Below, piece by piece: positions 42,354-51,210 of a DNA stretch of 64,000 nucleotides. The first letter of the stretch is position 1. Each line of letters opens with the position of its first letter. The notes under the pieces are model-generated. The model was not told the DNA's origin. It searched no databases and worked only from the letters and a program-made list of their open reading frames with translations. Source of the DNA: Leifsonia williamsii (GTDB taxonomy: Bacteria > Actinomycetota > Actinomycetes > Actinomycetales > Microbacteriaceae); assembly GCF_030433685.1 (NCBI RefSeq), contig NZ_JAROCF010000001.1, positions 3,534,001-3,598,000 on the forward strand, in the 5' to 3' direction. Made by a program: the position numbers and the translations under genes.

Positions 42354-43660
42354 CGCTTGAGGCGGCCTCCCGTCGCGGATCCGATCGCTGCGGCCACCGC
42401 GACCTCCGCGGCGGCGAGCAGCCCGACGAGCCAGGGGTTCGGGCCGACGTCGTGCAGCCTCCCGGGACCGAGGGAACCGGAGGACCACCAGGCGAGCAGG
42501 CCCAGCTCGATGCCCGCCACGATACCGATGCCGGCGGCGGTCAGGAAGAGCGTGCGCAGTCCGGGGTGCGGAGCGGCGGCACGCGAGCGCAGGAGCACGG
42601 CTGCGGCGAAGCCCGCGAGCAGCGGCACCACGATGCCCACGAGCCCGAAGCTGAACCCGCCCGGCGGGATGACGCCGAACAGCGGCAGACCGGGCAGCGG
42701 CCCCAGCTCGGTGCCGATCGGACTCACCGACGAACCGGTGCCGATGGCGAAGCCGGGGCCGACGAGCCACGACGCCAGCCAGATCACGAGGTTCGGGAGG
42801 AACGCGAGCTGTCCCAGGGTGAGCGCGATGCCGCCCAGGACGCCGGTCTGCAGCTGCTCGTACAGGCTGATCATGGTGCCGTAGTTGCCGAAGATGAGGA
42901 GCGCGAGGATCAGCGCGGCGACGCCGACGATCATGGCGGTGGCCGCGGTCCCGGCGCGGAGCGCGTCGAGGGCGCCGGCGCGGACGGCGTCGGGGACCGC
43001 GTCCACCCGGTCGCGCAGGGCGACGACGACGGGAGCGTCGGCGAGGGCCGTTCCGGGGCGCTCCGGGCGGGAGCCGTTCCCGTCCGGCGCGCCGGCGCTC
43101 GTGGGCGCGTCGTCCGATGCCGCTGAGGCGGTGGAAGCGGACGATGCGGGCGAGCGCAGGGCAGCGAGGACGAAGCCGCAGCCGACGCCCACGGCGTAGA
43201 CGAACGGCGGGAGCAGGAAGCCCTGCCACACCGACGGCTGCACCACCGCACTGCCCGAGGTCAGCGCCACCAGCGCCGAGATCGCGAGGAACACCGCGAT
43301 CGCGGTGACAGCGCCGGTGATCCGGTGCGGCGTCTGGGCAGCACGCGCACCGGTGCGCACCCCCAGCCCGGCCGTCAGCACGGCGAAGCCGAGCAGCGCG
43401 ATCGTGATCTGGAAAGGCGCCGCCGCGCCGGGCAGCCCGAGCGTCGCCACCGTCTGCGGATCGAGCGCGACGGTGAGGTTCACGCCGTGGCCGACCAGCC
43501 AGATGTCCGCCGCCGCCCGCCAGACCACGAGCCAGTCCGCCCCGAGCTGGTACTGGAACGCCCACAGCAGCGTCAGCGGCACCAGGCAGACGCCCAAGCC
43601 GATGGCGGCGACGATGACCGCCTCCAGCGCGGCGAGCAGGGCGACGGATGTGCGATTCAT
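42350..43660 (-). CDS. DUF6350 / PerM-like integral membrane protein
   Basis: 436 aa polytopic protein with ten or so membrane helices and a hydrophilic Asp/Ser/Ala-rich loop at about 172-205. The N-terminus (ALLAALEAVIVAAIGLGVCL; LLWAFQYQLGADWLVVWRAA) and its position between sucCD and purNH match the DUF6350 family, which includes mycobacterial PerM, a protein linked to cell division and persistence. It is followed with a four-base overlap by the ThrE-like gene. Function here is inferred from synteny and family only. Confidence 0.8.
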   Translation of the reverse strand: MNRTSVALLAALEAVIVAAIGLGVCLVPLTLLWAFQYQLGADWLVVWRAAADIWLVGHGVNLTVALDPQTVATLGLPGAAAPFQITIALLGFAVLTAGLGVRTGARAAQTPHRITGAVTAIAVFLAISALVALTSGSAVVQPSVWQGFLLPPFVYAVGVGCGFVLAALRSPASSASTASAASDDAPTSAGAPDGNGSRPERPGTALADAPVVVALRDRVDAVPDAVRAGALDALRAGTAATAMIVGVAALILALLIFGNYGTMISLYEQLQTGVLGGIALTLGQLAFLPNLVIWLASWLVGPGFAIGTGSSVSPIGTELGPLPGLPLFGVIPPGGFSFGLVGIVVPLLAGFAAAVLLRSRAAAPHPGLRTLFLTAAGIGIVAGIELGLLAWWSSGSLGPGRLHDVGPNPWLVGLLAAAEVAVAAAIGSATGGRLKR

Positions 43661-43715
43661 GACCGGATGGAGCCTACCGGGCCGCCCCTCCCCCGCCCGG
43701 CCGACACTTCGCGGG

Positions 43716-45113
43716 TCAGGAGACGGTCATGATCGGGGTCTCGTCGTCCGCTCCCTCCGGCACCTGCACGACCGGCCGCTGCAGCAGCTCCAGCAGCGCG
43801 ATCACCACCGCCGAGATCACCAGCGTCCAGACGATCAGCGAGGTGGTGAGCGGGCGCACGAGCAGGATGACCGCCGCAGCGATCACAGCGACCGCGGCGC
43901 GCAGCAGGGTGCGCTGGGCGTAGAGCCACTGCCCGACGCGGCCGGTCGTGATGCCGTGGCGCTCCGCGGAGCCCCGCACCCACGCGACGCCGTCGCCGAA
44001 GAAGCCGCGCAGCCTCCGCGGCACGCCGAAGGGCCCGGCGTACCAGCCGACCAGGGCCACGACGATCGCCAGCACGAGCACGGCGACGGCGGTGTCCTGC
44101 ATGGCCGTCGTGACCGTGCGATAGAACGTCTCGGCGACGCTCGACGGCATGTACGTCGGAGAGACGGAGGCGGTGAAGAGGAGGCGGCCGATCCCCAGCC
44201 CCGCGAGCGTGACCACCATGGCCAGCGCGAGCGCCACCGCGGCCCAGACGAGGGCCAGCGCGCGCCGCCGCGCGACGAGCACGCCCAGCGCGAGGAACGC
44301 GATCGCGACCCACGGCAGCCAGGTGCCCGCGGCGACGGCCAGGCCGTAGAACAGCTGCACGGTCGGGACGTTGCTCGACTGCGCGACGGTGATCGTACGG
44401 TCGACGGCCGGGATCTGCGCGGCGATGGTGAGCCCACGGTCCACCAGCACCTGCTTCACGCGCTCGACGATGGGGCCGAGCTGGATGCCGATCGAGCCTC
44501 CCGAGCCGATCTCGACCGCCGCCTTCGGGTCGTTCTGCATGACCGCGACGAACTGCGTGTGCGTCGCCCGCAGCGCCTCCTGCCATACCTGATCGAAGGC
44601 GTCGGAGGCGACGAAGGACGACACCGTGGAGCGGATCAGCGACTGGATGCCCTGCGCGAGCGGAGCCTTCAGCGCTTCCAACGCCTTCGTTGCCACCGGG
44701 CCTGTGCCGAGCTGGGTGATGCCGTCGACGACCTGGTCGGTGAGCTGCGGGATGTCGACGGCGTCCTGGATCGCGCCGACCGCCTGATCGGTGACGTACG
44801 ACTGCACCCCGGGGTCGTCCGCGAGCGGGGCGTACGCGGCCACGAACGTGTTCGTGTCGCTCAGCTGGACGCGTGCCCACGACGCGACGACGGCGACCGG
44901 GGCGAGCACGGCGCCGATCACGAGCAGGACGACCGAGAGAAGGGTCCAGCCCCACCCGCGGGACTTCTTCCTGACGGGCTCGGCCACCGTCTCCACGCGC
45001 GTGATCTGCTCGGTCGGGCGGTTCTCGAGCTCCTCGCGGAGGCGTGCGTTCTCCGCTTCGAGCTCCGTCAGCCGCTGGAGCAGGTCGGTCTCGGTCTCGG
45101 ACGCGCGGGCCAT
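43716..45113 (-). CDS. Conserved membrane protein with N-terminal coiled coil
   Basis: 465 aa. Residues about 7-35 form a short coiled coil (LLQRLTELEAENARLREELE), then one membrane helix (about 55-80), a long external region of about 190 residues rich in Val/Gln/Asp (VQLSDTNTFVAAYAPLADDP), and five or so helices towards the C-terminus, ending in an acidic tail. No named family was recognised; similar proteins are common hypothetical membrane proteins in actinobacteria. The start ATG 45113 follows GGAAGGGGG. It lies 55 bases from the DUF6350 gene, on the same strand as sucCD but behind their terminator. Confidence 0.7.
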   Translation of the reverse strand: MARASETETDLLQRLTELEAENARLREELENRPTEQITRVETVAEPVRKKSRGWGWTLLSVVLLVIGAVLAPVAVVASWARVQLSDTNTFVAAYAPLADDPGVQSYVTDQAVGAIQDAVDIPQLTDQVVDGITQLGTGPVATKALEALKAPLAQGIQSLIRSTVSSFVASDAFDQVWQEALRATHTQFVAVMQNDPKAAVEIGSGGSIGIQLGPIVERVKQVLVDRGLTIAAQIPAVDRTITVAQSSNVPTVQLFYGLAVAAGTWLPWVAIAFLALGVLVARRRALALVWAAVALALAMVVTLAGLGIGRLLFTASVSPTYMPSSVAETFYRTVTTAMQDTAVAVLVLAIVVALVGWYAGPFGVPRRLRGFFGDGVAWVRGSAERHGITTGRVGQWLYAQRTLLRAAVAVIAAAVILLVRPLTTSLIVWTLVISAVVIALLELLQRPVVQVPEGADDETPIMTVS

Positions 45114-45216
45114 GGGCGCCCCCTTCCGGTCGCGGCCAGGGTAGCGCCGGGAGGCGGCGGTAGGGCATCCCCTTCTGCGCGACCGGGGGCCTCGCCGGTC
45201 GGTCGGGAGATGCGAA

Positions 45217-45244
45217 GAGGCCGGGACCATCCGGTCCCGGCCTC
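45217..45244 (-). terminator. Hairpin terminator after sucCD
   Basis: Perfect 12-base arms GAGGCCGGGACC (45217-45228) and GGTCCCGGCCTC (45233-45244) flank the loop ATCC, 21 bases beyond the sucD stop. There is no T tract; on the minus strand the stem is followed by TTCGC. It probably ends the sucC-sucD transcript before the downstream membrane protein gene. Confidence 0.75.
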
Positions 45245-45265
45245 GCGCTACCGCGTCTGGCGCGC

Positions 45266-46153
45266 TTACAGCGCCGCGTACACCTCGCGCAGCAGCGCGG
45301 CGGTCTCGGACGGGGTCTTGCCGACCTTCACGCCCGCGGCCTCCAGCGCCTCCTTCTTGGCCTGCGCGGTGCCCGCGGAGCCCGAGACGATGGCGCCGGC
45401 GTGGCCCATCGTCTTGCCCTCCGGAGCGGTGAAGCCCGCCACGTAGCCGACGACCGGCTTCGTCACGTTGGCCTTGATGAAGTCGGCCGCGCGCTCCTCG
45501 GCGTCGCCGCCGATCTCGCCGATCATCACGATCGCCTTGGTCTCGGGGTCGGCCTCGAACGCGGCGAGCGCGTCGATGTGCGTGGTGCCGATGACCGGGT
45601 CGCCGCCGATGCCGATGGCGGTCGAGAAGCCCAGGTCGCGGAGCTCGTACATCATCTGGTAGGTCAGCGTGCCCGACTTCGAGACGAGGCCGATCGGGCC
45701 CTTGCCCGTGATCGTCGCCGGGGTGATGCCGACGAGCGACTCGCCCGGGGTGATGATGCCGGGGCAGTTCGGGCCGATGATCCGGGTCTTGTTGCCCTTC
45801 TCCTTGGCGTAAGCCCACGCCTCGGCGGAGTCCTGCACGGGGATGCCCTCGGTGATGACGACGAGGAGCGGAATCTGGGCGTCGATCGCCTCCACCATCG
45901 CGTCCTTCGCGAACGCCGGCGGCACGAAGATGATCGACACGTCGGCGCCGGTCTTCTCGATGGCCTCGACCACGGTGCCGAACACCGGGAGCTCGACGTC
46001 GCCGTGGGTCACGGTCGTGCCGGCCTTGCGGGCGTTGACGCCGCCGACGACCTGGGTGCCGGCCTTCAGCATCAGCGCGGTGTGCTTGGTGCCCTCGCCG
46101 CCGGTGATGCCCTGGACGATGACCTTGGAGTCTTTGTTGAGGAAGATAGACAT
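45266..46153 (-). CDS. sucD: Succinate-CoA ligase (ADP/GDP-forming), alpha subunit
   Basis: 295 aa TCA-cycle subunit. It has the CoA-binding N-terminal Rossmann domain ([20 protein letters not shown]), the nucleotide-independent ligase domain ([31 protein letters not shown]) and the active-site phosphohistidine in [19 protein letters not shown]. It follows sucC after 26 bases and is ended by a hairpin. Both subunits make succinate from succinyl-CoA with substrate-level phosphorylation. Confidence 0.97.
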   Translation of the reverse strand: MSIFLNKDSKVIVQGITGGEGTKHTALMLKAGTQVVGGVNARKAGTTVTHGDVELPVFGTVVEAIEKTGADVSIIFVPPAFAKDAMVEAIDAQIPLLVVITEGIPVQDSAEAWAYAKEKGNKTRIIGPNCPGIITPGESLVGITPATITGKGPIGLVSKSGTLTYQMMYELRDLGFSTAIGIGGDPVIGTTHIDALAAFEADPETKAIVMIGEIGGDAEERAADFIKANVTKPVVGYVAGFTAPEGKTMGHAGAIVSGSAGTAQAKKEALEAAGVKVGKTPSETAALLREVYAAL

Positions 46154-46179
46154 TCTGTTGTTCGTCCTTTACTCGGCGC

Positions 46180-47349
46180 TTACTTCGCGGCCAGCTCGGC
46201 GGCCTTGTCGGCGCCCTCGTCCATGGTGAGGGCGAGCGTCACCAGCGGGTGGTTCGCCTCGGTGAGGATGCGGCGCCCCTCGTCGACCTTGTTGCCGTCG
46301 AGACGGACCACCAGCGGCTTGTTCGCCTCGTCGCCCAGGATCTCGAGCGCCTTCACGATGCCGTTCGCGACCGCGTCGCAGGCGGTGATGCCGCCGAAGA
46401 CGTTCACGAACACGCTCTTCACCTGCGGGTCGTTGAGGATGACGTCCAGGCCCGCCGCCATGACCTCGGCGGACGCGCCGCCGCCGATGTCGAGGAAGTT
46501 CGCCGGCTTGACGCCGCTGTGCTTCTCACCCGCGTAAGAGACCACGTCGAGCGTCGACATGACGAGGCCGGCGCCGTTGCCGATGATGCCGACCTGGCCG
46601 TCGAGCTTGACGTAGTTGAGGTCGGCGGCCTTGGCCTTCGCCTCCAGCGGGTCGGCGGCGGCCTTGTCCTCGAGGGCCTCGTGCTCCGGGTGGCGGAACT
46701 CGGCGTTGTCGTCGAAGGTGACCTTGCCGTCGAGGGCGATGATGTCGCCCTCCTCGGTCAGGACCAGCGGGTTGACCTCGACCAGGGTCGCGTCCTCGCC
46801 CTTGTAGACGTCGTAGAGCTTGACGAAGACGTCGGACACCTTCTCGACGAGCTCGTCGGGGAAGCCGGCCGCCTTCGCGATCTCGACGGCCTTGGCGCTG
46901 TCGATGCCGGTCGTGGGGTCGACCTCGACGCGGGCGAGCGCCTCCGGCTTCTCGACGGCGAGCTGCTCGATCTCCATGCCGCCCTCGACGCTGGTCAGCG
47001 AGAGGTAGGAGCGGTTGGCGCGGTCGAGGAGCACCGAGAAGTAGAACTCGCGCGCGATGCGGGCGCCGCCGGCGACCATGACGCGGCGGACCACGTGGCC
47101 CTTGATGTCGAGTCCCAGGATGGCCTTGGCGGCCTCCTCCGCCTCGTCGGGCGACTTCGCGACCTTGACGCCGCCGGCCTTGCCGCGGCCGCCCGTCTTG
47201 ACCTGCGCCTTGACGACAGTCACGCCGCCGAGCTTCTCGGCGGCCGCGCGCACCTCCTCGGGGGTGTCCGCGACGATGCCCGGAAGGACCGGGACCCCGT
47301 ACTTCTCGAACAGGTCTCTGGCCTGGTACTCGTATAGATCCACGGTCAT
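46180..47349 (-). CDS. sucC: Succinate-CoA ligase (ADP/GDP-forming), beta subunit
   Basis: 389 aa from ATG 47349 ([19 protein letters not shown]); the GTG two codons further is an alternative. The ATP-grasp region shows [20 protein letters not shown], and the C-terminal domain includes [20 protein letters not shown] and [12 protein letters not shown]. It heads the sucCD operon. A 20-base imperfect palindrome (47419-47438), very similar to the one upstream of icd, is centred about 80 bases before the start, suggesting joint control of these two TCA steps. Confidence 0.96.
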   Translation of the reverse strand: MTVDLYEYQARDLFEKYGVPVLPGIVADTPEEVRAAAEKLGGVTVVKAQVKTGGRGKAGGVKVAKSPDEAEEAAKAILGLDIKGHVVRRVMVAGGARIAREFYFSVLLDRANRSYLSLTSVEGGMEIEQLAVEKPEALARVEVDPTTGIDSAKAVEIAKAAGFPDELVEKVSDVFVKLYDVYKGEDATLVEVNPLVLTEEGDIIALDGKVTFDDNAEFRHPEHEALEDKAAADPLEAKAKAADLNYVKLDGQVGIIGNGAGLVMSTLDVVSYAGEKHSGVKPANFLDIGGGASAEVMAAGLDVILNDPQVKSVFVNVFGGITACDAVANGIVKALEILGDEANKPLVVRLDGNKVDEGRRILTEANHPLVTLALTMDEGADKAAELAAK

Positions 47350-47418
47350 CCAATCCGCTGCTTGGTTCCGTCGCGCTCGTGGCGCTTCCGGCTGATTCTC
47401 CTGGCGGGCGGCGCGAGA

Positions 47419-47438
47419 ATAGCTCGACGCCGAGATAA
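47419..47438. promoter_or_regulatory. Imperfect palindrome upstream of sucC matching the icd site
   Basis: The 20-base sequence ATAGCTCGACGCCGAGATAA matches the icd palindrome (26204-26223) at 17 of 20 positions, and both lie at nearly the same distance (about 80 and 70 bases) from their genes on the same strand. It is in the 238-base spacer between sucC and the divergent surface protein gene, which holds no other gene. TATTCT (47421-47416, minus) next to it may be the sucC -10 element. Confidence 0.6.
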
Positions 47439-47587
47439 TTTCGCCACTGAGAACTTTAGCGCGTCCCGCTGGAGGGCCCGAACCGGTGGAGGCGGGCACT
47501 CGTCCATCGATCGAGCGGCCGCAACGGGTTCTCCACAGATCCGGCTCCGGCCGCCCGCGCCGCGCTGCGCCCGCCGAGGGTGGGTGC

Positions 47588-49225
47588 ATGATCACTCGCA
47601 TCTCACATCTCAGAACCATCGTCTCGCTCGCCGGAGCCGCCGTGCTGCTCGGCGTGCTGAGCGGCCTGCTCCCGGCATCCGGGGCCCGCGCGCTCGAGGG
47701 AGTCGGCCACGGGCCCGGCTACATGTCGACGGACGGCTGGTGGCTCGGCACCTACCGTCTGGACGACGGCGCACAGGGCTTCTGCCTCAACGCCGGCAAA
47801 CCGAGCCCGACCGGCCACACCCTCGACTACGCCGACGGGGCCGGACTCGGCTGGTACACGCCGGAACAGGGGGCGCAGCTCGCGTACATCTCCCGCAACT
47901 GGGCGGGCACCGACGACCGGCTGACGGCGGCGGCAGGCCAGCTCGCCACCTGGCTCGTGGCAGGCCTGGGCGGCCACTCCCTCGAGAGCGTCGCTGCGCG
48001 CGCAGGAGCCGACGCCGACGCCGCGATCGCCCGAGCGCGCCAGATGAAGGCCGAGGCCGAGTCGCGCGGTTCGACCGGGGTCCACGCGGAGGCGCTGGTG
48101 GAGCTGGCCGAGACCGGGCCCGGCCGGGTGCGGGTCGAGGTGACCGTCGCTCGTCTCTCCGGGGCCGAGCTGCTGGCGCCGGGCGCCCACGCCGCCCGCG
48201 TGACGCTGACAGGCGCGACCTTCGAGGACGGCTCCACCACCTCCGCCATCCCCACGGGGACCGACGTGCCGATCGTGCCGACGGGCTCCGAGGCGAGCGT
48301 CTCGGTGACCGCGACCGCGGCGCTGCAGATGCTGCCGTACGGCGGCGGGCTGCGCGTGGCGGTGCCGCACGATGACGCCCAGGCGCTGCTCGTCGCGGTG
48401 CCCGCCACCGCCACGGCCGAGGCGGGCGCGAGCGTGACCGGGCCGTCGCCCCTCCCGTTCCAGCCCACCGTCACGACCGTCACGAGTGCGGCGGAGGCGG
48501 CGCCCGGTACCGCCATCGTCGACCACCTGACGGTCGGGGTCGCGACCGGTGACGGCCTCCTGCCGACCTGGCCGGTGCGCGGCGGCGACGACGGCTTCGA
48601 GGCGGTGGAGGTCGTGGTCGAGAGCCGGCTGCTGGGACCGTTCCCTGCGCCCATCGAGCAGGCGCCTGCGGTTCCCGCAGACGCACCGGAGGTGTGCGCG
48701 GTATCCACGACGGTGACCGGGACCGGCGACTACACGACCCCGGAGTGCACCGTGCCGGAGCCGGGGTACTACGTGTGGGTCGAGCGCATCGATCCGGGCG
48801 CCGTTCCGCCGGAGCTGGGCGGCGAGCGGGTGCGCGAGTGGCAGTCGGGGTTCGGCGTGGCCGAGGAGGTCACCCGGGTCCTGGCACCGGTGGTGACGCA
48901 CGTTGTGCCGCCGGCTCCGACTCCGACGCCGGTGGCGCCGGCTCCGCCCGCCGCTCCCGTTGCGCCTGCCGTGGTGGACGCTCCCACGATGGCACTCGCC
49001 GAGACGGGGACTGACATGTCGCCGGCACCGGTGTGGATCGCGGCCGGTGCGGTCGCGGCCGGTGGCCTGATGGTCTCGGGAGGCGCGCTCGTGCCTCGTG
49101 GGTCGCGGGTGCGCCGTGGCTTGCTCGGGGTCGTAGGGCGGGGGCGCCGGTCGGGCGGCGCAGCGCACGTCTTGCGCGGATCACGTGCGGGGCGTGCTGC
49201 GGGCGCAGCCGACGAGGTGGCCTGA
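47588..49225 (+). CDS. Probable thioester-domain surface protein with LAETG sorting motif
   Basis: 545 aa secreted protein. A signal peptide (1-36; [20 protein letters not shown]) leads into a domain with QGFCLNAG (Cys66) and [13 protein letters not shown] (Gln118). A Cys near the start and a later (T/G)Q-x-A-x-W motif are the residues that form the internal thioester in TQXA/TED adhesins of Gram-positives. A central region of beta-rich repeats (about 150-430) is followed by a Pro/Ala/Thr stalk, LAETG (470-474), a hydrophobic helix and basic residues: an LAXTG-type signal as used by class E sortases. The tail after the helix is about 42 residues, longer than usual. The gene is divergent from sucC. 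Confidence 0.65.
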   Translation: MITRISHLRTIVSLAGAAVLLGVLSGLLPASGARALEGVGHGPGYMSTDGWWLGTYRLDDGAQGFCLNAGKPSPTGHTLDYADGAGLGWYTPEQGAQLAYISRNWAGTDDRLTAAAGQLATWLVAGLGGHSLESVAARAGADADAAIARARQMKAEAESRGSTGVHAEALVELAETGPGRVRVEVTVARLSGAELLAPGAHAARVTLTGATFEDGSTTSAIPTGTDVPIVPTGSEASVSVTATAALQMLPYGGGLRVAVPHDDAQALLVAVPATATAEAGASVTGPSPLPFQPTVTTVTSAAEAAPGTAIVDHLTVGVATGDGLLPTWPVRGGDDGFEAVEVVVESRLLGPFPAPIEQAPAVPADAPEVCAVSTTVTGTGDYTTPECTVPEPGYYVWVERIDPGAVPPELGGERVREWQSGFGVAEEVTRVLAPVVTHVVPPAPTPTPVAPAPPAAPVAPAVVDAPTMALAETGTDMSPAPVWIAAGAVAAGGLMVSGGALVPRGSRVRRGLLGVVGRGRRSGGAAHVLRGSRAGRAAGAADEVA

Positions 49226-49279
49226 TGGGGCCGTTGCTGTGCACGGGCCATTCGCAGGCGCTCCCGGCACGATGGGACG

Positions 49280-50143
49280 GTGGGGACGGCGGGGACGGCG
49301 CAGGCGATGGAGGCGACCGGGCTCGAGCAGCTTGCAGCGGAGGCGCTGCCGCTGGTTGGAGCCGGGAGGGCGCTGCTGCTGCAGATCGCGCACCCGGCGG
49401 TGGGCCGGGCTGTCGCGGAGCACAGCGACTTCGCGAACCGGGCCATGGACCGGCTGCACTCCACGATGACCTTCGTCTACGCGTCGGTGTTCGCGTCGCC
49501 CGAGGAGTTCGCTGTCGTGCGGCGCGCGGTGAACCGTGCGCATGCGCCGGTCCGTGCGCAGGCGGCGGAGAACGAGCCGGCCTACAGCGCCTTCGACCCG
49601 GGACTCCAGCTGTGGGTGGCGGCCACGCTCTACCGCACGATGGTGGAGCTGTACGAGCGGGTCTTCGGGCCGCTCTCGGCAGCGTACGCGGAGGAGGTGT
49701 ACCGCGCCTTCACCCGTACCGGCCTCAGCCTGCAGGTGCCGCCGGAGCAGTGGCCGCCCACCCGGAAGGCGTTCGACGAGTACTGGGACCGCATGGTGGC
49801 GCAGCTGCGCGTCACGGACGCGACCCGCGCGGTCTCCCGGCAGATCCTGTATCCGCGTGCCGTGCCGCTCTGGCTCCGGGCTTTCCTGCCGGACGTGCGC
49901 CTCGTGACAGCGGGACTCCTCCCCGCGTCCATCCGGCAGCAGTTCGGATTGCCCTGGGACGAGCGGCGCCGCAGGAGGTTCGAGCGGTGGATGCGGCGGC
50001 TGGCCGCCGTCTATCCGCACGTGCCGCTGCGCCTGCGGCACGCGCCGCGGGACGTGTACCTGCGGCGTCTGCGGCGATCGATGCCGCGGGAGGCCGCGCG
50101 CCCGGCGGCGACCGCCGAGCAACCGGTCGAGACCCGGGACTAG
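49280..50143 (+). CDS. Oxygenase MpaB family (DUF2236) protein
   Basis: 287 aa, GTG start at 49280. The sequence has family hallmarks: a PLVGAGRALLLQIAHPAVGR helix near the N-terminus with the conserved histidine, an HSDFANRAMDRLHSTMTFVY segment, and VNRAHAPVRAQAAENEPAYS with further conserved His. Characterised relatives are haem-binding oxygenases such as MpaB and latex-clearing protein. No cysteine-type cofactor motif is seen. It follows the surface protein gene after 54 bases, and its stop shares CTAG with the convergent FUSC gene. The substrate is unknown. Confidence 0.8.
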   Translation: MGTAGTAQAMEATGLEQLAAEALPLVGAGRALLLQIAHPAVGRAVAEHSDFANRAMDRLHSTMTFVYASVFASPEEFAVVRRAVNRAHAPVRAQAAENEPAYSAFDPGLQLWVAATLYRTMVELYERVFGPLSAAYAEEVYRAFTRTGLSLQVPPEQWPPTRKAFDEYWDRMVAQLRVTDATRAVSRQILYPRAVPLWLRAFLPDVRLVTAGLLPASIRQQFGLPWDERRRRRFERWMRRLAAVYPHVPLRLRHAPRDVYLRRLRRSMPREAARPAATAEQPVETRD

Positions 50144-51210
50144 GGCGCGAGACCGCGGGAGCGCTCGATCCAGCGTGCGAGCAGCACGAGCAGGATGCCG
50201 ATGCCCGCGCCGAGCACCGTCTCCAGCACGCGGTCGACGACCAGCTGGCCCAGCGGGGCTCCGGCCGAGAGGTACGACACCGCGAGCGCGAGCGGGGTGA
50301 TGAAGACGAGCGCTGCTCCGTAGTGCCGCCCGACCAGCACCTCCGCGAAGAACTGCGATACGACGATCACGCCGATCACGAACAGGGCGGGCGGCGCCCA
50401 GAACAGCAGGAGTGCGGTGACCACCACGCCCACGACCGTGCCGACGATCCGGTGCAGCGAGCGCGAGATCGAATGCGCGGCGCGGGCCGGCGGGATGACC
50501 GCCACCAGGCTGACCACGGCCCAGTACGCGTGACCCAGGCCGAGCGCCAGGGCGATGCCGCCTGCGACCAGCACGCCGACGACGTTCTGCCCGGCGGTCA
50601 GCCAGACCCGGGGGTCGTGCACGGCGGAGCGGTCGACCGCCGGGCGGCGACGCAGCTCCTTCAACAGGGGCGATCGCGTCGCCGGCCCGGCGAGGCGGCG
50701 CAGCAGCCAGCCGGACATCGTCAGCAGCCACGCGAACACGGCCACGACGAGAGCGAGACCGATTCTGGGCAGCGCGTCCGCGGCCTGCGTCGGCACCGCC
50801 CCGCAGACCAGCAGGGCGAACACGAAGAACAGGGTCTGCGGCGGCAACAGCTGGAACGCGGTCGCGAGCACGGTCCCCGCTGCGACGATGAACACCAGCA
50901 GCAGCGCGGCGAGCCACAGCGGCTCGTGGAGGACGGCCAGCCACACGCCCAGCGAGATGCTGATCAGCAGGGCGATCCCCGCGACCGTCACGCTGCGCAC
51001 GCGCAGGCGGTATGGCTCGTTCCTGCCGTAGAGGGCCGTCATCGCTCCGAAGCTCGCATACGCCGCCAGGTCGAGGCGATCGATCGCCAGCAGGATCAGC
51101 AGTGGAACGGCCACGGCCAGGGCGGCGCGCAGGCCGACCTCGACGCTCATCGACGAGAGGGCGGACGCTCCGGACGCTCCGGGGGCTCCCCCGGCTCCTC
51201 GCGCCCTCAC
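50140..51210 (-). CDS. FUSC family membrane protein
   Basis: 356 aa with two sets of four to five membrane helices separated by a hydrophilic segment (about 185-205), the arrangement of FUSC/aromatic acid exporter-like proteins. Typical residues include AAYASFGAMTALYGRNEPYRLR after the first helices and ISRSLHRIVGTVVGVVV in the second half. GTG 51210 overlaps the stop of the helicase gene by four bases; an ATG at about 51150 is an alternative that would remove a Gly/Ala-rich start. Efflux of organic acids is known for some relatives; here the role is unknown. Confidence 0.8.
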   Translation of the reverse strand: MRARGAGGAPGASGASALSSMSVEVGLRAALAVAVPLLILLAIDRLDLAAYASFGAMTALYGRNEPYRLRVRSVTVAGIALLISISLGVWLAVLHEPLWLAALLLVFIVAAGTVLATAFQLLPPQTLFFVFALLVCGAVPTQAADALPRIGLALVVAVFAWLLTMSGWLLRRLAGPATRSPLLKELRRRPAVDRSAVHDPRVWLTAGQNVVGVLVAGGIALALGLGHAYWAVVSLVAVIPPARAAHSISRSLHRIVGTVVGVVVTALLLFWAPPALFVIGVIVVSQFFAEVLVGRHYGAALVFITPLALAVSYLSAGAPLGQLVVDRVLETVLGAGIGILLVLLARWIERSRGLAP

